The notes beneath the pieces are model-generated. The model was not told the origin of the DNA. It did no database searches and worked only from the letters and a program-made list of their open reading frames with translations. A stretch of 64,000 nt of DNA from Theodoxus fluviatilis (Eukaryota > Mollusca > Gastropoda > Cycloneritida > Neritidae). Shown here piece after piece: positions 1 to 14,172 of this stretch (position 1 is its first letter; each line of letters opens with the position of its first letter). The position numbers and the translations under genes are program-made. The stretch spans positions 67,501 through 131,500 of the forward strand of contig JAWQFJ010001122.1 in assembly GCA_034096865.1 (NCBI GenBank), in the 5' to 3' direction.

Positions 1-844
<844 letters not shown>

Positions 845-847
<3 letters not shown>

Positions 848-2273
848 TCAATCTGGCCTCCTCTAAAAATGAAAAAAAAGTTTGTAAAAGTTCAGGCCTA
901 CCTACCGAGCCTTTTAAATTTGTTTACATGTTGCTTTAAACACAACCATTTTTGGTGTGCCTAAGATATGTCAGAAAGACTTTCAAACCCGGGCAACGTG
1001 TCAAAGTAATTTAGTAGGAATCATCTGATTAGTTGTTCAACCGTATGAGCTACCTGCGATAGTGCCTTTTTTGTGTTTAACTGTATCGAGTGGTATGAAT
1101 CGTAGTCAACGGAAAACATTCCAAGGCACCTGTATATTACATTTTTCTGTATCGGAATGTCATGACATATCTTTTGTATGTACGCACAAATCTCGACAAA
1201 CTTATCGAAGAATGCACCGATGAGGCGTAGGCTGCCTGGGTTCGAAAGCATTCCCGACATGTCTCAATCTTTACATATATTCAAAACCGCGCTACTCTTT
1301 GCTGAAGTTAGACGCAGTAAAACCGCGGCAGGCTCGATCTACAAGAAGCAACCGATAACCTGCAGTTAATAGAACTGCACGACAACGTTAAACTAACGGG
1401 TAAACAAACTCGTATCTTCAGTCCTTGTTTCTACATGCACTTTACATGTGCACGACGAGCCCTGGGTATTTTCATACATGCCAACAAGTGCATTTGCGTT
1501 GGCAACCGAGTTTGCACCAGAGTGGAGAGTCCGGGGTGCACAGGGAGGAATCTGGGAAATGGGGGAAAGACTGCAGAGCACATGTGGTGGCAGTGCCGAT
1601 TGCGAGTGCTTCAGTCCTGACTCTTGGCCCAAACCCAAACTCAAGTGGAGAAGGTGTGCATCTGTGCAGGAGCACATTTTCCATGTGCTCCCGTGGGTGG
1701 ATGTCGTAACCTACGACTATGACTTTGAACTAATGAATGGTTAAACGACGCCGTTTGTTTTGCCTGTACGCCCTGACTTAATACGACTGGCAATGGCCAG
1801 CTGGAAAGATCACTTGAACGAATACATCATGTGGCTAGATCTTGACGTCTCCCGCTCATCAGCTAGATAGAACTCTTGGCTGTTGGGCTTTCAGCGTCTT
1901 CTCCAAACAGTCACAGAAGCTCCCATGTCAGTCATGAATTAACATGGTGAAGTCACCGATACTGATAGACAGCCAGAAACTTTTTAACATCTCTTAAAAC
2001 ATAACATTCAGAGTGACTGAAAAGTATCCGCTATAAGAAAAAGCGCATTCCCTGTAATAAAAAGAGAAAGTCAGTGTAGACAGGGCCCGAGGTGGACAGC
2101 ACCAAAGGAGAGAAAGATTCCACCAATGCGGAGGCAGTGTCATTGAAGAGAACGTGAAGGGAGTCATTTTCGATGACAGGTAAAGAACCGTTGGGTGTCC
2201 CGTGCAGGAAGGCTTTCCCAGCTGCCATGCACTCAGACGGGCACCAGACCATGGCATTCTGGGCACCTGCGCC

Positions 2274-2277
<4 letters not shown>
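845..2277. other. non-coding stretch, no gene seen
   Basis: Unique sequence. Several overlapping open frames of 60-100 codons lie at 1390-1745 on both strands, but none has a recognisable domain, and frames open on both strands at once argue against coding. Confidence 0.45.

Positions 2278-2328
<51 letters not shown>
2278..2328. repeat. (CT)n microsatellite
   Basis: About 50 bp of CT dinucleotides. Confidence 0.95.
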
Positions 2329-2329
<1 letters not shown>

Positions 2330-2402
2330 TAGCTCTCAGCACCTGTATCTCCTACGCCTTCGCGTGCTCAGTTTTGCCCCTCGTAGGCTGAGGGTAAGAA
2401 CA

Positions 2403-2540
2403 GACCCACGCGTCTGTCCCTGTGTGACTCGCAAAAGGCGAATAAGCAGGGAAATCGAAGCTTGACCTATTCTTACTCTAGTGATATTCGTGGTCAATGA
2501 TCTTGCATGGCCTACAAAAGCTATCAATAGGCCGTAACAT
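2403..2540 (+). mobile_element. SINE-like element, copy 1
   Basis: One of six related copies of about 140 bp in the window. Shared landmarks in order are: a CCCACGCG/GTGTGACTCG head, the block AGGCGAATAA, AGGGAAATCG, a middle ACTCTAGTGAT, and a 3' hairpin-like end GGCCTAC...TAGGCCGTAAC. This copy is the plus-strand orientation and is diverged at the 3' hairpin. I see no obvious Pol III A and B boxes, so the class is inferred from size and dispersion only. Confidence 0.7.
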
Positions 2541-3036
2541 TTAAAGAGTACGGCAGTATGAGTATGTTCTGTTCCCTAACACATCTACAGCGTCTGGATT
2601 CTGCACGCACGGTCTGTTCATTGCAAGTGCTGCACCGACATTCTCTGTGGCTGACATCAGTGTACTGTTTGGAGAGGCCGTATTTTTCACATGCGAAGCA
2701 GGTTGCCCGAGGTAGGCCGCGTGAAATTGTCCAAATGAGATCCAGATGACGACCGGGCCGCGGTGAGAACGGTGGCCCACTCCACATTAGCGGCAACTCC
2801 CGGGCGTGGCGGTGGGTGCGGCTGTTTTCTCTCTGATGCACCGTGGACATTGCATAAATCATCCACCGCACAGAGAGGGCGGGATGTCAGTGTGAATGCT
2901 TGTTGCTTTGGTAAAAGTAGCATTGTGGCGGTATAGTTGTGGTTGCCATGAGTGTGTGTGTAAACCTTCATGATGAGAATTTCCGTTTGAGTGTGTACGT
3001 GTTGTATCTCTGCTTCTGTAACCCTGTATCCTTCTC
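2541..3036. other. non-coding stretch, no gene seen
   Basis: Unique sequence ending in a GT-rich part near 2950-3010. No exon or known repeat recognised. Confidence 0.4.

Positions 3037-3078
<42 letters not shown>
3037..3078. repeat. (CT)n microsatellite
   Basis: About 40 bp of CT dinucleotides. Confidence 0.95.
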
Positions 3079-3080
<2 letters not shown>

Positions 3081-3435
3081 GTTTGCGATTGTGTGCGTGA
3101 GCGCTTGTTGGTGCAATATTTTGCGTGTCTTGTCATGCTCTATGAACTTACTTGCTGGCTTGTGTCTGCATGAATCTGATGCCACGCCAAATGTGGAGAG
3201 AGGTGGAGAGAGGCGGAGGGGGGGGGGGGGGGCAGCGGAAATGACGAGGCTGTCACAGCGATCTCAGCACTGAGTGAAGTCCTCACGCGATACTGTCGCT
3301 GCCATCAGCCTTCAAGCCTGTCATTAGTACAAGTGCCGCTCTCAAAGATGACAGTTTTTCCCTCTGACTGCTTCGATAACCCTCTTCTAGGCTGTCGCTT
3401 TGTCCTCAAGCTTGCTTGGTGTCTTGTATTGGCAT
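3079..3435. other. non-coding stretch with a G homopolymer
   Basis: Unique sequence with a run of about 14 G at 3218-3232. No exon recognised. Confidence 0.45.
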
Positions 3436-3525
3436 GCAAGCCTCTCTCTCTCTCGTCCTGCTTCCTACTCTCTCACTCTCGCCTCTCTCTCCCTCTCTCT
3501 CTCTCTCTCTGCACTCGCTCTCTCT
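3436..3525. repeat. CT-rich tract
   Basis: Imperfect CT dinucleotide tract directly upstream of the retroelement-like tail that follows. Confidence 0.85.
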
Positions 3526-3540
3526 TTCAAGGGCCTAAAT

Positions 3541-3604
3541 TGTAAGACAAGGCACTACTGACACTAAATTCACTACCCTTGTAAAATCACAGTTCGTTCG
3601 TTTG
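3541..3604 (+). mobile_element. retroelement 3' tail ending in (GTTC)n
   Basis: Contains AAGGCACTACTG, ATTCACTACCCTTGTAAAAT and then GTTCGTTCG. The same string of landmarks recurs at 16,005-16,060, where AATAAA precedes GTTCG repeats. Shared sequence that ends in AATAAA-like A-rich DNA plus a tetranucleotide tail is typical of non-LTR retroelement 3' ends. Only the tail is visible. Confidence 0.6.
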
Positions 3605-3689
3605 CACACTCTCCGTTCGTTCCTCTCGCTCTGCTCTTCGCTCTCTCTCTGTCTCTGTGTCTGGCTGTGCACAGACTGCGTGCAAATGT

Positions 3690-3765
3690 ATGTGCGAGCG
3701 TGCATTCGTGCGTGCGCGTGTATATGTGTGTGTGTGTGTATGTGTGTGTGTGTGTGTGAGCGTTC
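3690..3765. repeat. (TG)n microsatellite, imperfect
   Basis: TG dinucleotides broken by TA and CG variants. Confidence 0.9.
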
Positions 3766-3980
3766 GTGTAGGATCACTCAAGCTCTGTTAAGACAGCGGT
3801 AAGGCATCTTTGAAGGTGTACGATATAGATAAGCATTGCCTGGTGAGAGCAGCAGGCTTTGACGGGAAGTTCACAAACACGCTTCAAAGGTGCAATCAGA
3901 GCTTGTGCTTTGCCTGTAGACACACACAAGATTGTTGTTACGCGCATGGTTGCTTTGCGAAAGGCTCATTGAGTTGGACA

Positions 3981-4002
3981 NNNNNNNNNNNNNNNNNNNN
4001 NN
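3981..4002. other. assembly gap (22 N)
   Basis: Twenty-two N bases. The true length of missing sequence is unknown, so the open frames that run across it are meaningless. Confidence 0.99.
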
Positions 4003-5008
4003 AACTCTCTTTCTTCTCTCCCCTCCCACCTCCTCTTTCCTTTCTGCCCACAATACCCCGCCTGGCCTCACTTTCCTCTCATACGCCCTCGACACCAGAT
4101 CTCTTTCCTCTCTCCCCTCGGCCGCCTCATACTGTCGACCTCCTCATCCCTCCCGCACTTCCTCTTTTCTCTCTCCCCTCCCGCCTCTCTTTCTCTTCCC
4201 CTCCCCCGCTCTCCTCTTTCTCTCTCATCCCTCGGGGGCACACCAACCTTTCCTCCTCTCCCCTCCCCATCCTCCTCTTTCTCTCTCCCGCTCTCCACCT
4301 CCTCTTTCCTCTCCTTCCCCAAGTTGGCGCCTCGCCTCCAGTCTTTTACACTCTCTCCCCTCCGCGCACGCCTAACTTTCCCTTCTTACTCCCCTCACCC
4401 GGCCTCCTCTTTCCTCTAAGTATCATACTCCTTCCCCCGCGTTCCTCTTTCTCTCTCCCCCTCTCCCCCGCTCCTTTCCTTATCTCCCACTCCCTCGCCT
4501 TCCTACTTTCCTCCTCTCTCCCCTCCCCACCTCCTCTTTCCTCTCTTCCCTCTCCGTCGACCTGTCCGTGATTCCCTCTTTCCTCTCTCCCCTTGCCACC
4601 TCCTCTTTCCTCTCTCCCCTCCCCACCTCCTCTTCCCTCTCTCCCCTCCCCACCTCCTCTCCCTTTCTCCCCTCCCCATCTTCTTCTCTTCCCTCTCTCC
4701 CCTCCCCACCCCTTCTCTCCCCCTCCCCTTCTCTTCTCTACCTTCCCCACTAATCCTCCCTCATCCTGCAACCATCCTTCCCTCCTCCCCCTTCTCCTTA
4801 TCATTTCCCTTTCTTCTCTTCAAAACTTCCCTCCCCATTTCTCCTCTGTCACCAACTCTTTCCGCTCGCTCTTCCCCCCCCTCTTTCCTTTCGTTCTCTC
4901 CCTTCCTCCTTCCCCCCCCTATCCCGCGCCGCCCGACCCCGCCAACCTCCCCTTCATTTCGTATGATCTCCTTCTCACACCCCATTCTCTCCCTACTGTG
5001 TTTCATTA
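4003..5008. repeat. pyrimidine-rich minisatellite
   Basis: About 1 kb of almost pure pyrimidine on the plus strand, built from degenerate units of about 27 bp such as CTTTCCTCTCTCCCCTCCCC. Units are clearest at 4500-4720. Long Ser/Leu/Pro frames on plus and Glu/Gly/Arg frames on minus follow from composition and do not indicate a gene. Confidence 0.9.
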
Positions 5009-5850
5009 AACCGGACGTATGAGAGAAATAGGAAAGAAGAGACACGAAAGGGCTAATGGTAAAGGAAAAGTCAGGCACGGGACTGGGAGCATAGTGGATG
5101 GAGGGAAGGGGGGAGGGAAGGGGGGTGGGGGAGAGCGTCAGCGTTGTCGGAGGAGGGGACAAGGTCAAATGTGAGGTTGGGCATTCGACGACAACCTCTA
5201 GTGGAGTAGTTTAGTGACCTTGGCCAGGTTGATGAGGCAATCTGTTGAATCTGCCGGAAGGACAATCGCTATTTCATGGGGCGTGCAATTGACGATGCGA
5301 ACAACAGTGTGCGAAGAGGATAGCAGAGATCTGGGGGAGCAGCAGGTAATCCAGAGCGGAAATTCGTAGAGGGGGGGTGGGGGGAAAGAGGGCAAGGGGG
5401 GCAGGATAGGTGTGAATAGAGTGGCAAGAGGAGCGACCAAGGGCAAAAAAAACGGTGGCGGTTGTTTACAGCCCGATACATTGAATCTGGGCCGCCCTGC
5501 CGAGAGTTGATAAGCGTGTCACCAAGTCGTTCACTGTTCCATTCCCTTCAAATTCCACGGGGAATATCGACGCCGAGGAAAGGGGTGGGGGTGGGGTGGG
5601 GGGGGTTGGGCGGTGGCGTGGAGTGAGTGCGGGTGGAGGAGAATGCGAATGGGAGATGCCACGAATCCGACGATAGAAGAGCCAGGCTCCAGCAGCTTGT
5701 CAAAGGACGCGATGCAGTGGTCCTGTCTGGAATGAGATTCTCAGTGCAGAAGGTACGGCCTGGGCCAGTCTTTGATGGTCAGTTGCTGGAAAAGACATCC
5801 ACTTTCGCCTGACACGCTGTCATCGACTCCCCAGTGCTGTGTGTTGGAGG
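5009..5850. other. non-coding stretch, G-rich patches
   Basis: Mostly unique sequence with G-rich purine patches near 5100-5145, 5370-5400 and 5580-5615. No exon recognised. Confidence 0.45.
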
Positions 5851-5852
5851 TC

Positions 5853-5958
5853 ACGATGATGGCGATGATGATGACGACGATAATGATGACGACGACGACG
5901 ATGATGATGATGATGATGACAGACGACCTTAACGACGACAACGACATCATCAGTATCA
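5853..5958. repeat. (GAT/GAC)n trinucleotide repeat
   Basis: Imperfect GATGAT/GACGAC tract of about 100 bp. Confidence 0.9.
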
Positions 5959-6835
5959 TCAACTTTGTATGTTACATGGAATACTTAGTATGGGGACTTT
6001 CTCCCTAGTTGCTACAGCGCAATACCTGCTAGAACCTCCGTGAACAGAGAAGCAATGGCAGTTGGGCAACTCGGTCAAGACTGCGGCCTCAGGACCCGTG
6101 CAGTATTGAACCTGGCACTTGTTGGCCACGGAGAAACCCGATTAGCCACTTCCCAGGACACACTTGCCGAAGCATTTTACCCGACAAAAAGTTCTCGTTT
6201 TATCTTCAACTTAGTTTTATGGAGTTTATCTATTGCAGTCATATTTAAACGGTGTCACTGTGATTAAAAAACAATACAGACCAGTGCATGGGTCTTTCTT
6301 GCACTGCTTGCAAATGGGACATCATGAAGGTCTCCTCTAGATCACTTAGCCCGATATGGTAAAATTAAAGCTGCTCCTCTTTATATAGCGACTTTCCACC
6401 CACTGGTGGGTGCTCAAACCTCAAACCTCTGGCTGGGAAGCAGAGCCAGGGATAATGTTGCCACAGTATTATCATGAAAGTACTCTTCTTGGCATGTGGA
6501 CTCTATCCTACGTTGTCGTATCTGAGGAAGAAGTCTTAGATGGTGCTGGACCCAAACCCAAAGGCTTTACCACGCCAGGAAGGGTGAACTCCGTGTTCAA
6601 AGTTACGACGTCTCCTGCTACCATCTACAACGTCTCCATAAGACTGTTGCCATGAAAGTGACACACAGTACAAAGCTTGGCTGAAAAGCGTAGATGTTAC
6701 CTTGGGGATCTGTCTCGTTTCTGGATTCAAGTTTTTATGCATGTATTAGGTGCATGTGTACTCAAGCACACGCTCAGACATGCATGCATACACGTTCAAC
6801 ACGCAGGCTCGTTCAACTTGCATGGGCGCGCCACG
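5959..6835. other. non-coding stretch, no gene seen
   Basis: Unique sequence. Open frames here are short and unrecognised. Confidence 0.45.
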
Positions 6836-6837
6836 TG

Positions 6838-7112
6838 CGCGCACATTCACACACGCATACACACACACACATACGGACACTCACATTCACTCACTCATTT
6901 ACACATTTATTTACTCATTTACATACACTCACTCTCTATGTTACACACAAACACACATACGCACGCACACATAGAGACACACAAATACACACACGCGCGT
7001 GCGCGTGCGGCTACGCACGCACACACTCACACAGAAACTCCTTCTTTTGCTCGTTCGCTCACTCGCTCGTTCGCTTAGTTGCTCGCTCACATACTTACAC
7101 ACACACACGCGC
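6838..7112. repeat. imperfect (AC)n with (CATT) and (GTTCGCTC) patches
   Basis: AC-rich tract mixed with ACTC, ATTT and GCTCGTTC units. The His/Thr-rich open frames through it are composition artefacts. Confidence 0.85.
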
Positions 7113-7560
7113 GCGCATTAATTTTTCACTTATATTTGAATACAAAGTATGAATGTCCATGCAGACACATTATGCCTTGTCCGCGTGCGCTGGGCCGAGC
7201 AGAAGGAGTATATTTACTCTCTCTGTCCTGCGCTTGCCTGACAGCCATGCATGCTGGTCGCGTCGAAGTCATGCCCACTTCCACTAGAGCATGGCCACCC
7301 GGGAGAAGACGATGGACGAGCACTTTATGAGTCCCCTGATACGACTTCGCTTTTCGTTATACATGCACGCTGTATGTGCTGGTCCGGCTACAGGACGGGC
7401 AGACATACCATTACTTAACGTGGCAGATAGGTAGACAGCCAGACAGGATCTCCCATGGCTCAGAGGTTGGAAATATAGATTCCTGTATGAATGCTTGCAC
7501 GCACGCGTTTTTGGATGAAACGGGCTCTACGGTGCCGGCTCTAACTGCGGTGCCATCCTC
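7113..7560. other. non-coding stretch, no gene seen
   Basis: Unique sequence without recognisable exons. Confidence 0.4.
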
Positions 7561-7567
7561 CTGCACA

Positions 7568-7826
7568 GCCTGTCTGTCTCTCTCTTCCTCTCTTCCTCTT
7601 TCTCTCTACCTCTCCCTCCCTCCCTCCCTCCCTCCCTCCCTCCCTCCTCGCCCTCCTCCCGCTCCCTCCCTCCCAGCTCCCTCCGCTCCCTCCCTCCTCC
7701 CTCCGTCCCCCTCCGCTTACCTCTCCCTCCCTCTCCCTCCCTCCTCTCCCTCCCTCCCTCTCTCCTCTCTCCTTTTCCCCCCCCCCCCCCCTCTCTCTCA
7801 GTCTCTCTCTCTCTTTCTCTCTATCG
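7568..7826. repeat. (CCCT)n / CT pyrimidine tract
   Basis: Tandem CCCT units at about 7611-7650 inside a pyrimidine tract, with a C homopolymer at about 7776-7790. Confidence 0.92.
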
Positions 7827-7932
7827 TAAATCGCCAGCACGAAGACTTAGAAACATGCATTGAGGACAAAATGCAAACGATTTAGTGCATTTGCGCCGGC
7901 ACGTGTGATCAACAAATATACACGCCCATACG

Positions 7933-8402
<470 letters not shown>

Positions 8403-10544
8403 CACCCCATACGTACACCGGACAAGCTACGCCAGACACAGACAGTCCTGTGTCGTCTACTCATACAGACACGTGTTGTAGATACAAACCTTATTGAAAG
8501 CCTTGGCCAGAAATATGGGGTCCAAGTCCGGAAGGACAGACTGTGAATTTCCTCAGAGTGGGGGAGTTAGCCCCTTAATGGTGAGAAGTCTGGGACAAAA
8601 TTGTCTTGGAGAGGCAGCCTTGCGCTGGCAGGAACCGCGAGGAAAAGTAGAGGCAGAGAGTTTATGGGCCAAGATGGCGTCGCATGCAGACAAGACGCGA
8701 GTAAAGGAAAAGTAAAGTGAGGCCGAAGCGGTGATGGGCAGATTGGACAAAATTGCTGGGAAGAACCCAGGCACTCCAAGGGTCTACGGGATGGGTGGTG
8801 TGTGGATGGGTGGGGGCGAATGGGTGGGGGGAAAATGAGAATGAAAGACAGCCTGCAAAGAAGAGACGAAGAAGGCACGGTGGAGGAAGGAGGGTGGGAG
8901 GGGAAAAAAAGGTGGGATGGGGGGATTGAGAGAGAGAGTTCACACGGAATGGAGTTGCAGTGGAAGAGAACGTAAGCTGGGGTAATGCGGAGAAAATTTG
9001 CTGGGAGGGAAATTGGCACGCAGGGTGCAGGCTCAATAGTTCGGAGTCTTGGAGAGGTTCTGAAATAGCCAATGCGGGGACCTGGGACGAAATGGAAAAC
9101 AAATATGGTCTCCGTCAAACAGAAAAACTAGGACGGCCATTGTCTGCCTAGTTAAGCGTATGTCTACCTGCAGTATGTCTGCGAGCTTTATACAAAGTCT
9201 GTCCACATGCCTGATAAATCAAGTCTTGATCTGCCGACTTAAGATGCCATCAACCCCACGCCCATGTCTCATGATATATAGGACTTTTTACTCAAATGAA
9301 AGTCTGTCCACTTAGTACTTCAATTTGACATTGTAACACAAGATCAGTCGCGTGTTACCTTACGTCCTTTTGAGAAAATAGCGAACTAAGATAGAGGTAG
9401 AGTTGTCGATGTTGACAGTATCACTGTTGTGGCCTCTAAATGTGCATATATTTTACATGTGATTGTCTTTTGAAATGATGCACGCTCTAAGCGTATATAA
9501 ACATGAGTTTTAATATTTCTCTGATAGACTGATAAAAAAGTTTAAAGCCAAAGAGGCGGAGTTTGATGCACCTCGTATTCCTACAATCACGTTAAATCTG
9601 GTCAGACATATCTATAGAAAGAACAGGGAGTCCCCCTTTCTTCAACTGAATTTGATTGGCTGGTATTGATATGCACGCCAGTAGCAGGCTTCAACAAAGG
9701 GAATGTCACCCAAGCAAAATTTGTTTACAGATGACTTCAAAAGCGGTTTTGCTCGAATGCAAAGTAGTACGGTACAGGTCTTTAAGCACAAACCCTTTTT
9801 GTTGTTGATAAACGCATGCTCGTGATTCTTGCGCTGTTGGAAAGCTTGTTCTTGTATCTTTTTGGAGAAAAAAAACTGTAAATCGAAATCATCAGAAAGC
9901 ATCAAGCGACTTGTTTTGTGGTGCAGGGTTACATATTTTCAATTATGAGAGACTCTTCGACTGTGATTCACTAAAGCCACCATGTAGTTTCAGACTTTTA
10001 TGTGTAAGTAAAAGTTGCTTTTTAATAGTCTCTTTACCGGTTCACCAATACTTATACAGTTCCGCAGGAAAGGACGCTAACGTTCCTACGATAAAGTTCA
10101 TCTAGTCCGTTCTCCTCAGTGCATGCAGGAATTCATTCCAATAATGCGTTTCCCATCAAAGAATGGCCGCAGGATGGATTTTTTTTAGTTCGCTGTTATG
10201 TCGTGTCTTCGGACTTACGGCTCAGGGATAATATCTAATCAATGCTCCGCGTCGGAGATCAGGAGTTTGGAGGGACATAGAACACAGTGTGGCCTGAGGC
10301 TTTAGCTGTACCTAGACAAAGCAACTAGAAGAGAGATTAACCTAGTGGTTTTTTTAGGGGGAGGCTGGTATGGTTTTTTTAAACTCTCGTCCCGACCAGT
10401 GGCGAAAGATACAGGTCAGATAGCTGGGGATGGATAGTGTCAAAAAAGTGGGGAGAACACGTGAAAGAAAAAAGAATGAAGGAAGGTCTCAAAGAAAAAA
10501 ATAAATGAGGAGAAGTAAATGGATTAGGAGGAAAGAGTGGAGGA
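8403..10544. other. non-coding stretch, no gene seen
   Basis: About 2.1 kb of unique-looking DNA, G-rich near 8790-8940 and AT-richer from 9160. I found no exon with a recognisable domain and no element termini. Confidence 0.45.

Positions 10545-10592
<48 letters not shown>
10545..10592. repeat. (GAAA)n microsatellite
   Basis: About twelve GAAA units. Confidence 0.97.
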
Positions 10593-11632
10593 AGAGTGCA
10601 GGGCTAGGAAGAGGGTGATAAGATTGAAGGATGGCCGAATACAAGAGGCCGGAATGAAACCTCCTGCGACTCCGGCAGATCCTTCGAGCACCGAATGAAG
10701 GACAAGGCAATTTAATTCTTCACTGCAGGGCTGGAATCCCAAGGTGTCTGGGACTGGAGCCGTGGTCAGGAAGGCGTCTTTGGCGATCCTCCAGCCAGCC
10801 TCATTGACCTTTTTGAAAAGTCCAGAAAAGAAACACGGGCAACCTGTGGGCAACCAGGGACGTAGAGAGAGACGGTAAGAAGGGTCGAGAGAGGGTGCTG
10901 GTGTTTCGCAGTGGCTATGCCGGATCGATTCTTGGCCGCGACCTCGGGCACTCGGCACATACAAATCATCCCAGACCCCGGGCCTCCAGGCAATTGAAAT
11001 CCTGACAGACATGACCAGAGAGCGAAGTTCAGTCGAGCAAAGGAGGCGAAGATGGGGTCCGGGAGAAACCCTCCTCGCCTTATTCAACCTTCCTCGCCGA
11101 ACTCAAGGGCTTCGGAGCTCAACGTTGACGGCTCTAAAGAGAAACACTAACAAAAGCGAGAGATAGAGTGAGAGCGAACGGAGAAGGAAAGAGATGGAGA
11201 GGTTGGGTGGAATGCAGGGGGAAGTTCAATGGACGCTTGAAGAGGAAGCGGACAGAAGAGGTGCTATCAGCAGCCAGGGAGGAAATTGCGGGAAGGTGGG
11301 CGCAGTGGCGAAGACAGATCTCTGCCCATGGAGACCGAATTCGAATGGCACAAGCATTCTGAAGTGGAAACGGGGCAATGAACACAGTCTCTGGGAATTA
11401 GGCGTGCTTTAAACTTCACAGACTTGACGTTCTGACCTTGAATTAAAGCTTCAGATGCTAAAGACGATATGCGCGAGCGAGTGTTGGCATGGCACGTGAG
11501 TGTACATGCATGCAGTGTGTATGGTTTTTGTTGTTGGGATGTGCGTGTGTGAGGCGTGCAAACACTCCAATTAAATTGTCGTGAGTCGTTTCATAAAATG
11601 ATCATTTGTCTTAGAGTAGTTAGCAAAATTTG
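10593..11632. other. non-coding stretch with one unexplained open frame
   Basis: A minus-strand frame stays open for 187 codons (11,087-10,524). Its C-terminal third is translated from the GAAA repeat and the rest shows no domain I recognise. No splice or promoter support was seen. Confidence 0.4.
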
Positions 11633-11633
<1 letters not shown>

Positions 11634-11690
<57 letters not shown>

Positions 11691-11718
11691 TCTCTCTTAC
11701 TCTCTCTCTCTCTCTGTT

Positions 11719-11763
<45 letters not shown>

Positions 11764-11889
11764 CTATCTCTTACTGCCCCCGTCACACACATACCCTGTT
11801 TTTGCCCCTCTATCTTTCTCTGTCTCTCTGTCTCTCTTTCTCTTCTTTCTTTCTTTCGTTCTTTCTTTATTTATTTATTACTTTATTTA

Positions 11890-11976
<87 letters not shown>

Positions 11977-12062
11977 GCATAACAACGCTTACTTTGCAAA
12001 CTTTTCGCCTTCATAGAATGTGCAAGTTTGTATATATGAATATATGACAGGACATGGAATCA

Positions 12063-12126
<64 letters not shown>

Positions 12127-12139
12127 GAGAGAGAGAGAG

Positions 12140-12200
<61 letters not shown>
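11634..12200. repeat. compound (CT)n ... (AC)n ... (GA)n
   Basis: (CT)n at 11,634-11,760, CTTT/ATTT units near 11,840-11,892, (AC)n at 11,893-11,975, and (GA)n at 12,065-12,200. The CT and GA arms are reverse complements separated by about 300 bp. Confidence 0.95.
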
Positions 12201-12203
<3 letters not shown>

Positions 12204-13950
12204 GGGGCGCGATGGAGGCTTTCAGAGGGGCAGTACTGTTTCCTTTTAGCAGACAGACAACAACTTTCATGTAAGACAAGCTAGCAGAAAGAGTCACAAA
12301 GTTCAAACTCGCACGGGCTGAATCAGCGATCTAGTGATCTCCGTGCGCTCCGTATCTAATGGCACGACCCTCGTCTTCCAAACATCCCCGCGTGAAGACT
12401 GAGTCACACAGGGCGGCGGGGGAAATTCCAAACAATGACTGAAACAAACTAATCCCAAACCGACAGCATGCGTGACAGGTGAAGCGACAGTAGGCAAGTA
12501 AGCGACAGAGACGTGACCGGAGAGACCAGGGGACGCATTCCGAAATGCTCTAAGCACTAGATTAGCGTAGCGAGATAACGCACAGGTCCACGGAGTCCTC
12601 ACGTCGAGAGTTCATTTGCAGTGGGCCTGCACATGTTGACGTCCAGACACACATTTTTACTTCACCTTCTTCTTTTGCGTTTTCGAAATGTTTTGAAAAC
12701 TCCTGAAACAGATTGGCGGACGTCGTAAGTATTGTTGAGAACTGGGCAATACAAACAGCTGTAAAATATATTGATTTCTGCAGTCATATATCTCTCTACA
12801 TGTATCGTGCATTTCATAGGGAAAAAAACTTTTAAAATCTTGTCTTCATTCATCGTTGCAACGCTTAATTAGTTTGTTTTTTTCGAAGGATGCAACCACA
12901 TGTTGAAGATTTCAGCGGAGCGGCAGTAGCTAACGTTTTTTTCGTTAACATCAAATGATCAAAGCCTTCAACAAGTATATATGGGGATGAAGGCAGCGCA
13001 TTTTGCAAACCGCTTCAGAGCCGCCAAAGGCTGACCAGTCCGGCACGAGGCCAACGAGCGGAAAGGCGCGGTGCTACAGGGCGACTATCATGAGAGGCTG
13101 GTGACCCAGACCACTTCCTTGCCACCCCAAGATCGATGTCCAAGGGCCGGAGGCGCACGGGACCAAAGCACAGAGCTTTGGATAGCGAGGTCCGCCCCGG
13201 ATCTCACCGCCCGTCCAGAGGAGATTAAAGTAACACTGGGGAGACTTGGTTCTGGCTCCGTTCCTGCCTGAGAGGATTGCCGAAGTGTCTGTCAAGACTG
13301 TCAGATTGACTTTGAACTGGCAAGAGGTTTTTGCCTACACCGCGGAAAAAGAAGGAGAAGCAGTCATAAAAAGCAGGAAATATCTTCTTCAAGTAGTCAA
13401 GTAGTCTCAGCGTGGTATTCGCCTTAAAGATCTAGTTGACGAAGACCTGAATGTGGAAAAAGAAGGGGGGAAAAACTGTTTTTGTGAAGTATGCTACGAC
13501 TGACGACTCTGGTGTGGAAAGTTTCTTTCGGCGCAGTCTAGTTTCCTCATGGAGGTTGTTTAAAAAAAATCTCATGTTACGTTCTTCTCGGACCTGAGAG
13601 TGGATATATCCTACAGGGCAGCCTACAGGGTTACTAACTCTAACCTGAAACGAGTATATAAAAATTGTAGATAAGGTAAATGCTATTGTGCGTGATCTTG
13701 AAATGGTCGATCCCAATGTACTCGATAGCCTTTTCAAAATCATGTTTAATAACACCAGTCGGTCAATCGACACCAATAAAATATGAAACGGCTGGTTCTG
13801 CAGCTTTCACTCCAGAATGACAAGTACTCAAAGATGCAGAGTACGCGTTAAATATATAAACGTTCTTCAAAATGTGTGAGTTGTGAAGATGTAACAAGCT
13901 TTGCATGAGGAGACAATAATGTATTACATTTTATTTATGGACTAGATGGT
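12201..13950. other. non-coding stretch, no gene seen
   Basis: Unique sequence. A GC-richer patch at 13,010-13,290 has open frames on both strands, but no domain or splice pattern that I can support. Confidence 0.45.
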
Positions 13951-13954
13951 TTAC

Positions 13955-14172
13955 CCGTCTCCACCTTTTCCCGTCTCCTTCTTTTCCATTTCCCTCTCCC
14001 CCTAAATAACCGTACCGTAGATACTTCCCCCCACCCTCCCACACCCCCCCGGACTCACCCCCCCCCCCCGGTCTCACCGCACCCCCCGGCATCACCCAAC
14101 CCCCTAGCCTCACCCCCCCCCCCCTAAATAACCGTACCGTAGATACTTTCCCACCCCCACCCACCCCTCCCA
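13955..14172. repeat. C-rich tandem repeat, about 123-bp unit
   Basis: The block CCTAAATAACCGTACCGTAG followed by ATACTT occurs at about 14,001 and again at about 14,124, each followed by poly-C with CACCC units. This fits two tandem copies of a roughly 123-bp unit. Confidence 0.75.

Noticed and set aside
3810..4571. 253-codon plus frame across the first N run
   Set aside because: It crosses 22 undefined bases and then reads a pyrimidine-rich minisatellite; the frame is an artefact.
4346..4804. Gly/Glu/Arg-rich minus frame
   Set aside because: Reverse strand of the same minisatellite; period and composition explain it.
10524..11087. 187-codon minus frame
   Set aside because: Its end is encoded by (GAAA)n and the rest has no domain, promoter or splice evidence. 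Kept only as a note in the stretch entry.
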